Below, piece after piece: positions 56,135 to 63,699 of a DNA stretch of 64,000 nt (its first letter is position 1; each line of letters starts with the position of its first letter). The notes below the pieces were generated by a model. The model saw only the letters and a list, made by a program, of their open reading frames with translations. It was not told where the DNA came from and did not search any database. This DNA comes from Sphingopyxis panaciterrae (GTDB lineage Bacteria; Pseudomonadota; Alphaproteobacteria; Sphingomonadales; Sphingomonadaceae). The translations under genes were made by a program, and so were the position numbers. The DNA is taken from assembly GCF_011762125.1 (NCBI RefSeq), contig NZ_JAASQN010000002.1, positions 310,001 through 374,000 of the forward strand. The letters are read 5' to 3'.

Positions 56135-58089
56135 AAGATATCGGTTTTCAGTTCCCTGTCGATGATTCCGGTCAGTGGGACGGGTTCAATGATCCGGGTA
56201 TCGAGCATTTCACCGGCAATCGGCTTCAACATCTGGGCCGAGAAGTGCCGCAAAACACCATCGATGCAAAAACGGGCAGTCCCGCACGCATTTCGATTGC
56301 ATTAATCAAAGTTCCCGCAAAAACATTGCCGGGATATAAGGATCTCGTTGATGCGATCAGTCGCTGTACAACTGCGGCGGCGAAGGACAAGAGTGACAAG
56401 GCATCGAAATTCTTCGAAGCGGCTTCCAAACTCCTTTCAGCGAAGGACCTGAGCATCCTTCAGATTCGCGATGCCAATACCACTGGGCTAAGCGGGCCCT
56501 GCGAAAACGGCACGCCATTTTTTGCCATGCTGAAAGCCACAGGACAAAGTCAGAAGCCAGGAACATCAACCGGCTCTTATGGCATCGGAAAGTTCGCTCC
56601 GTTTGCAGTATCCGAACTTCGAACAGTTTTTGTTAGCACGATCTGGAGCGATGCCTCCGGCAAGCACCATCACTACGTTCAAGGCAAATCGGTGCTGATG
56701 TCTCATCTCGACGCAAAGGGGGCCACCCGTCGCGGTACTGGTTTCTGGGGGCGTCGAAAAGGCTGCCTTCCCATCACCGAATTGAATGATGCCGTGCCTG
56801 ATTGGCTACGTATGAGTGATGCCAACGGCGACCTCACCGGCCAGTGCGGCACAATGCTTTCGATTATTGGCTTCTCGCCCGCCAAGGGCTGGCAGCAGGT
56901 GCTGGCGGCCAACATTGTTGAGAATTTTTTCGGTGCGATTTGGCGAGGTGAACTGGAGGTCGAGATAAAGGACGGCCCCAAGATTTCGGCGGAAACGATT
57001 GACGATGTGCTCGGTAATGACGCGGTCCGCTCTTCGATTGCCGATCAGCCCGGCGAGCCCGAACTTTTTAGCAATGTCGCCGACTATCTGAATACACTCA
57101 AAGGCGGAGCAGAAGTCGAACTAGCCAAAACAGAAAATCTTCACCTAGGGACGTGCGAACTACGTATCCTTGTCGGGGAGAACCTACCTAAAAGGGTTGC
57201 GGTTTTGCGCAACGGAATGCTCATTACTGAGGGGTTGCCCGGACTCAAGCGGTTCAGCGATTTTAAAGAATTCGCCGCTGTTCTGGAATGCACGGCGGAA
57301 AAGGGGCTGTCGCTTTTGCGCGCGATGGAACCTCCACGTCACGATGCCTTCGAGCCTGACCGCTTGCCACCAGATCGTCGCGCTGTGGGGCGTACGGCGC
57401 TCCGCGAGCTCGCGGAGTGGGTTCGCAAGATGCTGATCCGACACGCCAAAGACCCCGTTCAGGAGGAGACCAATCTTGACGAGCTGGCCGACTATTTTGG
57501 TGATGAAGAGGAGGAGGGCGAGGGTAGCCGCCGTGAGGAAAATCCGACCGGACGGATAATCCTTCGAGCGCGCGCAATCAAAGCGAAGCCCAACCGGGGT
57601 GGCGCGGCCGTGGGTGCTTCCGATCAGAATCCCGAAGACGAAGGAACAACAGGACTCGACGGCGGACCCGATTCCGGCGAGCAGGGTGGAACGTTGGACA
57701 ATAAGGATGGCACTGCGCACAACGAGGCTGCGAAGGGTGATGACCCTCAAGCTGAGGGCGCGGGTGGCGGTCCGGCTAAAGGTTCAGCGTTGCCGCAACG
57801 AACCCTCTTTACTGGGCTCCCCCTTGCTGATGTCCGCGCCGTTCCACTTGCTCCCGCAAAACGGCGCGTAGCGTTTACACCTTCAACCAACGGACAACTG
57901 GTCATCGAATTGCAGGACTCAGGTACCGACACCAACTATGCGCTCGCAGCAGTGGGCACCGATGTTGGGCAGGTCGAGCATGGCCGGATTGTGAAAGTCG
58001 AAGCGGTGGCGGGAACCCGTATTGTTATGGAGGTCGAGCTTGCCGAACCATTCATCGGGACTTTGAGGGTGGTCGCCAATGCAATTTGA
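56131..58089 (+). CDS. GHKL (MutL/MORC-like) ATPase of a defence module
   Basis: A 652-residue protein. The Bergerat ATP-binding fold is visible: N box REVPQNTIDA (37-46), G1-like box IRDANTTGLSG (112-122) and G2 box GSYGIGKFAPF (148-158). An acidic linker (about 445-475) and a Gly/Asp-rich low-complexity stretch (about 490-555) separate it from a C-terminal beta-rich domain. MutL/MORC-like ATPases joined to methyltransferases are described in bacterial restriction-like systems. It probably acts as an ATP-driven clamp or switch on DNA. It overlaps both neighbours. Confidence 0.8.
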   Translation: MKDIGFQFPVDDSGQWDGFNDPGIEHFTGNRLQHLGREVPQNTIDAKTGSPARISIALIKVPAKTLPGYKDLVDAISRCTTAAAKDKSDKASKFFEAASKLLSAKDLSILQIRDANTTGLSGPCENGTPFFAMLKATGQSQKPGTSTGSYGIGKFAPFAVSELRTVFVSTIWSDASGKHHHYVQGKSVLMSHLDAKGATRRGTGFWGRRKGCLPITELNDAVPDWLRMSDANGDLTGQCGTMLSIIGFSPAKGWQQVLAANIVENFFGAIWRGELEVEIKDGPKISAETIDDVLGNDAVRSSIADQPGEPELFSNVADYLNTLKGGAEVELAKTENLHLGTCELRILVGENLPKRVAVLRNGMLITEGLPGLKRFSDFKEFAAVLECTAEKGLSLLRAMEPPRHDAFEPDRLPPDRRAVGRTALRELAEWVRKMLIRHAKDPVQEETNLDELADYFGDEEEEGEGSRREENPTGRIILRARAIKAKPNRGGAAVGASDQNPEDEGTTGLDGGPDSGEQGGTLDNKDGTAHNEAAKGDDPQAEGAGGGPAKGSALPQRTLFTGLPLADVRAVPLAPAKRRVAFTPSTNGQLVIELQDSGTDTNYALAAVGTDVGQVEHGRIVKVEAVAGTRIVMEVELAEPFIGTLRVVANAI

Positions 58090-58915
58090 TCCGCTTCGCG
58101 CTTTTCCCTACCCCGTGCTTCGGCCGGGATCGAGCGACTATATCGATAGCTCCATGCAAACGGTCGCCGAACTGATCCAGTCCGATGATCAGCTTGAAAT
58201 CACTGCGGAGGCGACCATAGCAATCGCAGTCGAAGAGATCCGCGCACTCGTAGAAGCAGGGAAAGCGCGCTACGCCGCCGTAATCTCCTGCCGCGACACA
58301 TACTTTCGCAAGGCGATGCTTAGTGAGGAGCCGCAACTCAGCGAACGCTTCCCGACCGGCGCACTTCGCGGCGAAGTCCTCATTTGCCCGTACGTCGTGG
58401 CCGTCGAAGATATTGACGGCTTTGTCTGCCCATGGATCAACTCAGAGTTCGGTAGCGGGCCTTTTTCATTTCCGAATGGCGCAGTTTTGGCAGTCGACGA
58501 ACCTCAAATGATCTACGTCGATCGCGAGACCTTCAAACCCATCAGTTCCTGTTTTTATCTCGCACCGAACGAAAATGTACCTTCGAATGAATGGCAGGTT
58601 GATACATCGGAGGATCGCGTCCGGATTTCGGTAAGTCCTGCATTGAAGGAACGGATTGCAGACGCGCGGAATAGCAAAGAGAAGCGTTCTATTTTGCTCA
58701 ATTCAATTTATTTTGGGGCGGTTGTTCAATGTCTCGCGATTCTCAAAAATACTGAGGAAGCTGAAGATCTTCGCTGGGCACGAATTTTTCGCCAGCGCCT
58801 TGCCGACCAGCATCTCGAACTCGATAGACACGCTGAAACTTGGCTTGCGCAACAATTGATGCGTCATCCCTTTTCTATCGTTGATCGATACTTCTTCGGG
58901 GAGGCCGTGGAATGA
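58079..58915 (+). CDS. Defence-module protein of unknown family (278 residues)
   Basis: I do not recognise this protein. Its first 180 residues look beta-rich, with conserved-looking segments ARYAAVISCRDTYFRKAML and LRGEVLICPYVVAVEDIDGF; the last 90 residues are helical. It starts inside the ATPase gene (11-base overlap) and shares ATGA with the next gene, so it is made together with them. No nuclease motif is certain. It could be the effector, a DNA sensor or an adaptor. Confidence 0.7.
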   Translation: MQFDPLRAFPYPVLRPGSSDYIDSSMQTVAELIQSDDQLEITAEATIAIAVEEIRALVEAGKARYAAVISCRDTYFRKAMLSEEPQLSERFPTGALRGEVLICPYVVAVEDIDGFVCPWINSEFGSGPFSFPNGAVLAVDEPQMIYVDRETFKPISSCFYLAPNENVPSNEWQVDTSEDRVRISVSPALKERIADARNSKEKRSILLNSIYFGAVVQCLAILKNTEEAEDLRWARIFRQRLADQHLELDRHAETWLAQQLMRHPFSIVDRYFFGEAVE

Positions 58916-59661
58916 AGGCTCGGCTTCTTAAATCTACCGCTCTTGAGCAATTGCGCGCATCCATTGCAGTCAATCTGGAAACGTATCGCAACGGAAACTT
59001 CGAGTATCTCGAAGCGGACCCTTCCTTCTCATTCGACCATCATGTCGAGATCGAGTTAGATGCGCTTGGCTCGTTGAAGGCCCCGAGTGGAAACAGCTTT
59101 TACGAGGTTGAAAACTGCGAGATCGTTTATTCGGCCCTTCAGTCGCTCAGTCCCTACGATGCCCGCGACGAGCGGTTCTGGGCGTACCTTAGCCATACTA
59201 TCCTTCTCGATCATGCCCGGCGACGCTGGCCTATTCCAGACGACACCGGCGCAGCCGTCACGCATATCGCCAAGCATTGGTTCGCTCGGGATAAGCGGCA
59301 GGTCGAACGCGACCAAGTCGGCTCGCGCCTATGGTGGATGGGACATTTGTGCGCACGCATAGACAATGTGGATCGTGATCTAGCGCTACGCGCCTTCCTC
59401 TTCCGTTCGGACGTTCGCGCCAATCTTGTTGAACGCCCCACGGTCTCACAATCCGTCAACCTTTTTGGCGCCATCATTAAGCGATTGATCAGTTCGTTCA
59501 ACGGCAAGCAACAGCTTTTCGAGCGCAATGCGTTCCGGCAACTGATGATGGAAATAAACTCCGTTGGTGGTTATCGACTTCTCGATTGCTTAGGGCAACC
59601 TGAAATTGATCGCCTACTCGATCGGATTATTGCCGAACGCCTCCAACTCGCAGAACTTTAA
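58912..59661 (+). CDS. Defence-module protein of unknown family (249 residues, DUF6339-like)
   Basis: A helical protein with a recognisable central part, DERFWAYLSHTILLDHARRR followed by a WPIPDD segment, and later SRLWWMGHLCARI. From memory this resembles DUF6339-type proteins that accompany methyltransferases, but I cannot check it. It is the last gene of the four-gene overlapping run. No catalytic motif is evident. Confidence 0.68.
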   Translation: MKARLLKSTALEQLRASIAVNLETYRNGNFEYLEADPSFSFDHHVEIELDALGSLKAPSGNSFYEVENCEIVYSALQSLSPYDARDERFWAYLSHTILLDHARRRWPIPDDTGAAVTHIAKHWFARDKRQVERDQVGSRLWWMGHLCARIDNVDRDLALRAFLFRSDVRANLVERPTVSQSVNLFGAIIKRLISSFNGKQQLFERNAFRQLMMEINSVGGYRLLDCLGQPEIDRLLDRIIAERLQLAEL

Positions 59662-59683
59662 GTGTGATCCGAGCGGTAGAGAA

Positions 59684-60349
59684 CTAAGCGGCTGTGTATG
59701 AAACTGTAACCTTTGCTTCAACGATTGGCGTCCAGCTATCAGGCTCCAGCGCAAAGGTCTGTTGCATCCAAGAATCAATACCAAAAGATTCGCCCACGCT
59801 TTGGTAGGCTGCAAAGTCCAAACCGAGCTTCAAAGATGCGCCGGGACAGCGCGTGAGCTCAGCGTGCAACCATTCCATTTCACGGTGCGGCAACTTTAAG
59901 GTCCAGTAGATGGCTTCCTCACCTAGATCGGGATGATTGCTATCGGTAGGTAACGAATGCCACACGCTTCCGCCACCAATCTCGCTCGCGCTGATAGATA
60001 AGTGCATTTTTCCATCAAATGGCCGGCACCCACCTTCATCAATTATCTCCAGCGAGCGCGCCGGCTCCATTTGCAACATCGCCGACACCGTGATTTCGGC
60101 AGGTCTGCTGAACTGCATGGGCAACAACCACGTATCCTCGGACATTTCATACATGCTTGCCCTTCGGGGCCTGATCAAATCCCACGCGTTATTCTCGGCA
60201 TAAACCTGCTCATCAGATTTTATCGCTACATGAAGCGTCCAATCGGGCACCTCAAATCTGAGGCAGCGCGGGAGGTCGATATACGTGTATGTCGGCTTGG
60301 CCCGCCCCTCCAAATAGAAGCCATCGTCCTTCTTTATAAGAGCGCTCAT
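59684..60349 (-). CDS. Unknown protein convergent to the defence operon
   Basis: A 221-residue, probably beta-rich soluble protein without a recognised family, signal peptide or membrane segment. The start ATG 60349 (MSALIKKDDGFYLEGR) has AGAGGGATAGG directly upstream, which supports it as real. It ends 22 bases from the end of the 249-residue gene and is divergent from the XRE regulator, which may control it. It may be a part of the module or an independent accessory gene. Confidence 0.6.
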   Translation of the reverse strand: MSALIKKDDGFYLEGRAKPTYTYIDLPRCLRFEVPDWTLHVAIKSDEQVYAENNAWDLIRPRRASMYEMSEDTWLLPMQFSRPAEITVSAMLQMEPARSLEIIDEGGCRPFDGKMHLSISASEIGGGSVWHSLPTDSNHPDLGEEAIYWTLKLPHREMEWLHAELTRCPGASLKLGLDFAAYQSVGESFGIDSWMQQTFALEPDSWTPIVEAKVTVSYTAA

Positions 60350-60483
60350 CCTATCCCTCTCATACGCATGCCCGTTGCCGCCGTGCGGAATGCGAACCGG
60401 CTCAGACAAGTCATCCGCATGACCGTGGCCCTCGAACTCTCGTGAATCTGCATCACCATACAAATGACACGTTTAGTATACAG

Positions 60484-60498
60484 ACGTTACCGGAACGT
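60484..60498. promoter_or_regulatory. Inverted repeat upstream of the XRE regulator
   Basis: ACGTT and AACGT are inverted arms around CCGG-containing five bases. A TATACA box lies just before it at 60477-60482. It is in the divergent region between the XRE gene and the unknown minus-strand gene, the usual place for the regulator's own operator. Confidence 0.5.
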
Positions 60499-60515
60499 TG
60501 CGGCCACATCAGCTT

Positions 60516-60740
60516 ATGGATGTGGTCCAACTCCTTGGCGAAAATGTCCGGCGCTACCGGAAGCTCAAGGGCATGACCCAAGAGCAGCTTGCGCTGGAAT
60601 CCGAGATGGAGCGCAGCTATGTCAGCGATTTGGAGCGAGGCACCCGCAACCCATCGGTGCGCGCGCTTGGTCGGCTTGCAGAGGCTTTGGAAATCGAGCC
60701 TCATTGCCTGCTCTCGCCAAGCCCCAAAGCTAAGTCCTAG
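60516..60740 (+). CDS. XRE family helix-turn-helix regulator
   Basis: A 74-residue protein made almost only of one helix-turn-helix domain (NVRRYRKLKGMTQEQLALES, then RSYVSDLERGTRNPS). It resembles the controller proteins of restriction-modification systems, which delay effector expression until DNA is methylated. The start is ATG 60516; TTG 60498 in frame would overlap the inverted repeat. The 263 bases after it, up to the integrase gene, hold a repeated TTTTGGA motif near 60880 and no gene that I can support. Confidence 0.88.
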   Translation: MDVVQLLGENVRRYRKLKGMTQEQLALESEMERSYVSDLERGTRNPSVRALGRLAEALEIEPHCLLSPSPKAKS

Positions 60741-61003
60741 CCCCTCGCTACGGCGCATCTTGCCCGAATGCGCGCGCCATCCAAGGCAACCGGCCATCAG
60801 CAATAGCCTTAGCAATTTAGCGGGTTTAGCATCGCGGGCCGCGCACAATTAGCGCACCACGCCCGCCTATCATTTACTCCCTATTTTGGACCACTTTTGG
60901 AACGCGCCCAATGGGTTATAAGCAATTGTATTTAAGATAATATCCATGCCATCAGCACCACTGCATGGGTGCACCGTAAATGCACTTTTGGCAGGTAAAT
61001 AGC

Positions 61004-62239
61004 CTACCCTTGCGCTGGCTTCCTTTGGAAGGGCAGGATTTCGGCGCCGTCGCGAAGCATGTCGAGGTGATCACTCCACCACTGAGCCATATCCACCCGC
61101 TCATTCCAATGGGCGCCGCGATGATATGCAGCCCGTACCTTGTTGCTCTCGCCATGTGCCAAAGCCCGCTCGATCGCATCGGGCGACCATTTGCCTGACT
61201 CATTCAGGAGCGTGGAAGCCATCGCTCGGAAGCCGTGGGCGGTCATTTCGTCGCTGGCATATCCCAGCCGCCGCAATCCGGCGTTGAGCGTATTTTCGCT
61301 CATCGGGCGCAAGCGAGTCCGAAGCGAAGGAAAGACATAGCCTGATGGACCAGTGATAGCGTGTACTTGCTGGAGTAGCTCGACGGCTTGGCGCGACAAT
61401 GGAACATGATGCACCCTCCGCATTTTCGTCCTGCTTGCTGGGATCGCCCAAACGGTCGCTTCAAAATCGATCTCGGCCCATTCGGCGTGCCGCAACTCGC
61501 CGGGACGCACGAACACATGCGGCGCAAGCTGCAAAGCGAATTTTGTGATGCCTTGACCTTCATAGCCATCGATTGCGCGCAACAGATCGCCAACCCCCTT
61601 GGGGTCGGTAATAGCGGCATAGTGGGTCACTTTGGGGGCAGTCAGAGCGCCACGCAGGTCACGCGTCGGGTCAGATGCCAGTCGCGCCGTCGCTACCGCG
61701 TGGCGAAAGACCGCGCTGGCAAGCTGCTGCATACGGCGCGCGCTCTCAAGGTTGCCCTTAGCTTCGACCTTCCGAATCGCGGCCAGCACGTCCGCAGGTT
61801 CTATTTCGCTAATGGGCATATGCCCAATCGACTTATTGAGCAGACCCACAAGATATTCGCTGCGAACGGCAGTTGCCGGCGCCCACGCTTTATGTCCGTC
61901 GCGTTTACGCTTCTCGCAATATTCTGCAGCGATCCCGGCGAACGTGTTCTCAGCCTGCAAACGGGCGCGAATCTTGTCTCGTTGTTTTTCGCGTGCCGGA
62001 TCCTTGCCCATGGCCAGCGATTCGCGAGCTTCGTCGCGCCGTTTGCGGGCCTCGCTCAGGCCGATTTCGGGGTAGCTGCCTATCGCTAGCTTCCTTTCGC
62101 GGCCGCTAACTCTGAATTTCAGGCGCCATAGCTTGCCTCCTGGAGGCGTAATCAGGAGATACAGGCCGCCGCTGTCCGCCAATTTGTACTGCTTGTCGCG
62201 GGGCTTTGCGTTACGAATTGCGATGTCGGTCAGCGGCAT
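61004..62239 (-). CDS. Tyrosine recombinase / integrase, P4 type
   Basis: A 411-residue integrase. The N-terminal DUF4102 domain (LADSGGLYLLITPPGGKLWR) is followed by a core-binding domain and the catalytic domain with R245 (VRPGELR), H335 and R338 (HGFRAM), H362 and the nucleophile Y372 (AAYHRG). All catalytic residues are present, so it should be active. It is transcribed away from tRNA-Gly, and an arm-like GGCCCCCAAA motif overlaps its ribosome-binding region, which would allow self-repression. Confidence 0.96.
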   Translation of the reverse strand: MPLTDIAIRNAKPRDKQYKLADSGGLYLLITPPGGKLWRLKFRVSGRERKLAIGSYPEIGLSEARKRRDEARESLAMGKDPAREKQRDKIRARLQAENTFAGIAAEYCEKRKRDGHKAWAPATAVRSEYLVGLLNKSIGHMPISEIEPADVLAAIRKVEAKGNLESARRMQQLASAVFRHAVATARLASDPTRDLRGALTAPKVTHYAAITDPKGVGDLLRAIDGYEGQGITKFALQLAPHVFVRPGELRHAEWAEIDFEATVWAIPASRTKMRRVHHVPLSRQAVELLQQVHAITGPSGYVFPSLRTRLRPMSENTLNAGLRRLGYASDEMTAHGFRAMASTLLNESGKWSPDAIERALAHGESNKVRAAYHRGAHWNERVDMAQWWSDHLDMLRDGAEILPFQRKPAQG

Positions 62240-62240
62240 T

Positions 62241-62294
62241 TTTGGGGGCCTTTTCTAACGACCCGAATCAAAAGGCCCCAATTAGGCCCCCAAT
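62241..62294. promoter_or_regulatory. Right cluster of integrase arm-type sites (candidate)
   Basis: Three copies of the left-end motif: GGCCCCCAAA on the minus strand at 62241-62250, just before the integrase start; AAAGGCCCCAATT at 62271-62283; and GGCCCCCAAT at 62285-62294, the last two 11 bases apart as at the left end. They lie between the integrase gene and the tRNA. Confidence 0.6.
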
Positions 62295-62405
62295 CCGAGC
62301 TGATTGCCAACGAGCATTCGCGAACGCTGACGGCTACAACCCACTCAAATATGCCTGATTTCTGCGATTTGTAAAGTCTTGGCCGGATGGTGGCGGTCAA
62401 GAATT

Positions 62406-62479
62406 TGGAGCGGGTAGCGGGAATCGAACCCGCCTAGCTAGCTTGGAAGGCTAGAGCATTACCACTATGCTATACCCGC
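62406..62479 (-). tRNA. tRNA-Gly (anticodon TCC)
   Basis: A complete 74-base cloverleaf including CCA. The acceptor arms GCGGGTA and TACCCGC pair perfectly, the D arm is GCAT/ATGC, the anticodon loop CTTCCAA sits on a five-bp stem CTAGC/GCTAG, and the T arm is GCGGG/CCCGC with loop TTCGATT. Its 3' end faces the integrase gene, as expected for the integration target. Confidence 0.97.
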
Positions 62480-62568
62480 ATCACCAAGGTCGGCGGCGAT
62501 TGCCATTTTGACCGGCCGCCGTCAAGCGCGTCATTGAGAACATCTTGGCAACATGCTAAACATGGACC

Positions 62569-63699
62569 GTGGAAGACGGCGATGACCAGCCCCCTGACGA
62601 ACCTGCGGACGTCCCGGTCCGCAAGATCATCCATGTCGACATGGACGCCTTTTACGCGTCGGTGGAGCAGCGCGACGACCCGGCGCTACGCGGCAAGCCT
62701 GTCGCGGTCGGCGGTTCTTCACGGCGCGGCGTCGTCGCCGCGGCAAGCTATGAAGCGCGCAAATTTGGCGTCCGCTCGGCGATGCCCAGCATCACCGCAA
62801 AGCGCCAGTGCCCCGACCTGATCTTCGTGCCGCCGCGCTTCGAGGTCTATCGTGAGGTTTCGCACCGGATTCGCGCGATCTTCCGCGACTATGCTGACGA
62901 GGTCGAGCCGCTCTCGCTCGACGAGGCCTATCTCGACGTCAGCGCCGACAAGGCCGGACTCGGCAGCGCGACCGCCGCCGCGAAGCTGATCCGCCAGCGC
63001 ATCCGGGCCGAAACCGGCCTCACCGCCTCGGCGGGCGTGTCGTACAACAAATTCATCGCCAAGCTCGCGTCCGACCAGAACAAGCCCGACGGGATCACCA
63101 TCATTCCGCCGGGCAAAGGCGCCGCCTTCGTCCAGACGCTGTCGATCCGGCGCTTTCATGGCATCGGGCCGGTCACCGCCGCGAAGATGGAAGGGCTCGG
63201 CATCTTTTCGGGCGCCGACCTCGCGGGCAAGGAACCGCTATGGCTCACCGAAAATTTCGGCAACAGCGCCGAATGGCTCTATAATCTCGCTCGCGGGATC
63301 GACCACCGCCGCGTCAGGTCGAACCGGCCGCTGAAGTCGCTCGGCGGCGAACGCACCTTCTTCAACGACCTGATCACCGACACCGAGATCCGCGAGGCGC
63401 TGGCGCATGTCTGCACCGTCGTCTGGGATCGCGCCGCCAAAAAGGGTGCGCGCGGGCGTACGGTGACGCTCAAGCTGCGCTACGCCGATTTCCGGACGAT
63501 CACGCGCGCGAAGTCGGTCGCCGCGCCGATCCTCGACGGCAATTCGCTGCTCGCCGCTGGCGAGGCGATCCTCGCGCCTTTGCTCCCGACCGAACAGGGC
63601 ATCCGCCTGCTCGGCGTGACGTTGAGCAAGTTCGAGGGCGAAGAGGATGACGACGACGAAGGCACCGCCGCGCCCGCCGACCTGCTCAGCCTTATTTGA
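62569..63699 (+). CDS. dinB: DNA polymerase IV
   Basis: A 376-residue Y-family translesion polymerase. The catalytic acidic residues are in IIHVDMDAFYASVEQ and LSLDEAYLDVS, followed by thumb, helix-hairpin-helix (FHGIGPVTAAKMEGLGI) and little-finger domains. It copies past damaged bases at the price of errors. The start is GTG 62569. The end of the protein is acidic (EGEEDDDDEG) and ends DLLSLI. No clear LexA box is visible in the short upstream region. Confidence 0.95.
   Translation: MEDGDDQPPDEPADVPVRKIIHVDMDAFYASVEQRDDPALRGKPVAVGGSSRRGVVAAASYEARKFGVRSAMPSITAKRQCPDLIFVPPRFEVYREVSHRIRAIFRDYADEVEPLSLDEAYLDVSADKAGLGSATAAAKLIRQRIRAETGLTASAGVSYNKFIAKLASDQNKPDGITIIPPGKGAAFVQTLSIRRFHGIGPVTAAKMEGLGIFSGADLAGKEPLWLTENFGNSAEWLYNLARGIDHRRVRSNRPLKSLGGERTFFNDLITDTEIREALAHVCTVVWDRAAKKGARGRTVTLKLRYADFRTITRAKSVAAPILDGNSLLAAGEAILAPLLPTEQGIRLLGVTLSKFEGEEDDDDEGTAAPADLLSLI

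Larger units (their letters stand above)
51238..62408. mobile_element. Integrated element next to tRNA-Gly, P4/satellite-like, with defence cargo
   Basis: About 11.2 kb containing a DUF4102-type tyrosine integrase at the tRNA side, an AlpA-like protein, a Toprim protein and a YfjI/DUF3987 protein, which together resemble the replication and control set of P4-like satellites. Arm-site-like GGCCCCCAAA motifs occur just inside both ends. No capsid, tail, packaging or conjugation genes are visible. The right end abuts tRNA-Gly(TCC); the left end is less certain because the tRNA copy there is imperfect (51238-51250). DNA from about 55 to 60.5 kb looks less GC-rich by eye. Confidence 0.8.

Noticed and set aside
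60741-61003. Possible short gene between the XRE regulator and the integrase
   Set aside because: No frame with a start, ribosome-binding site and reasonable length could be supported.
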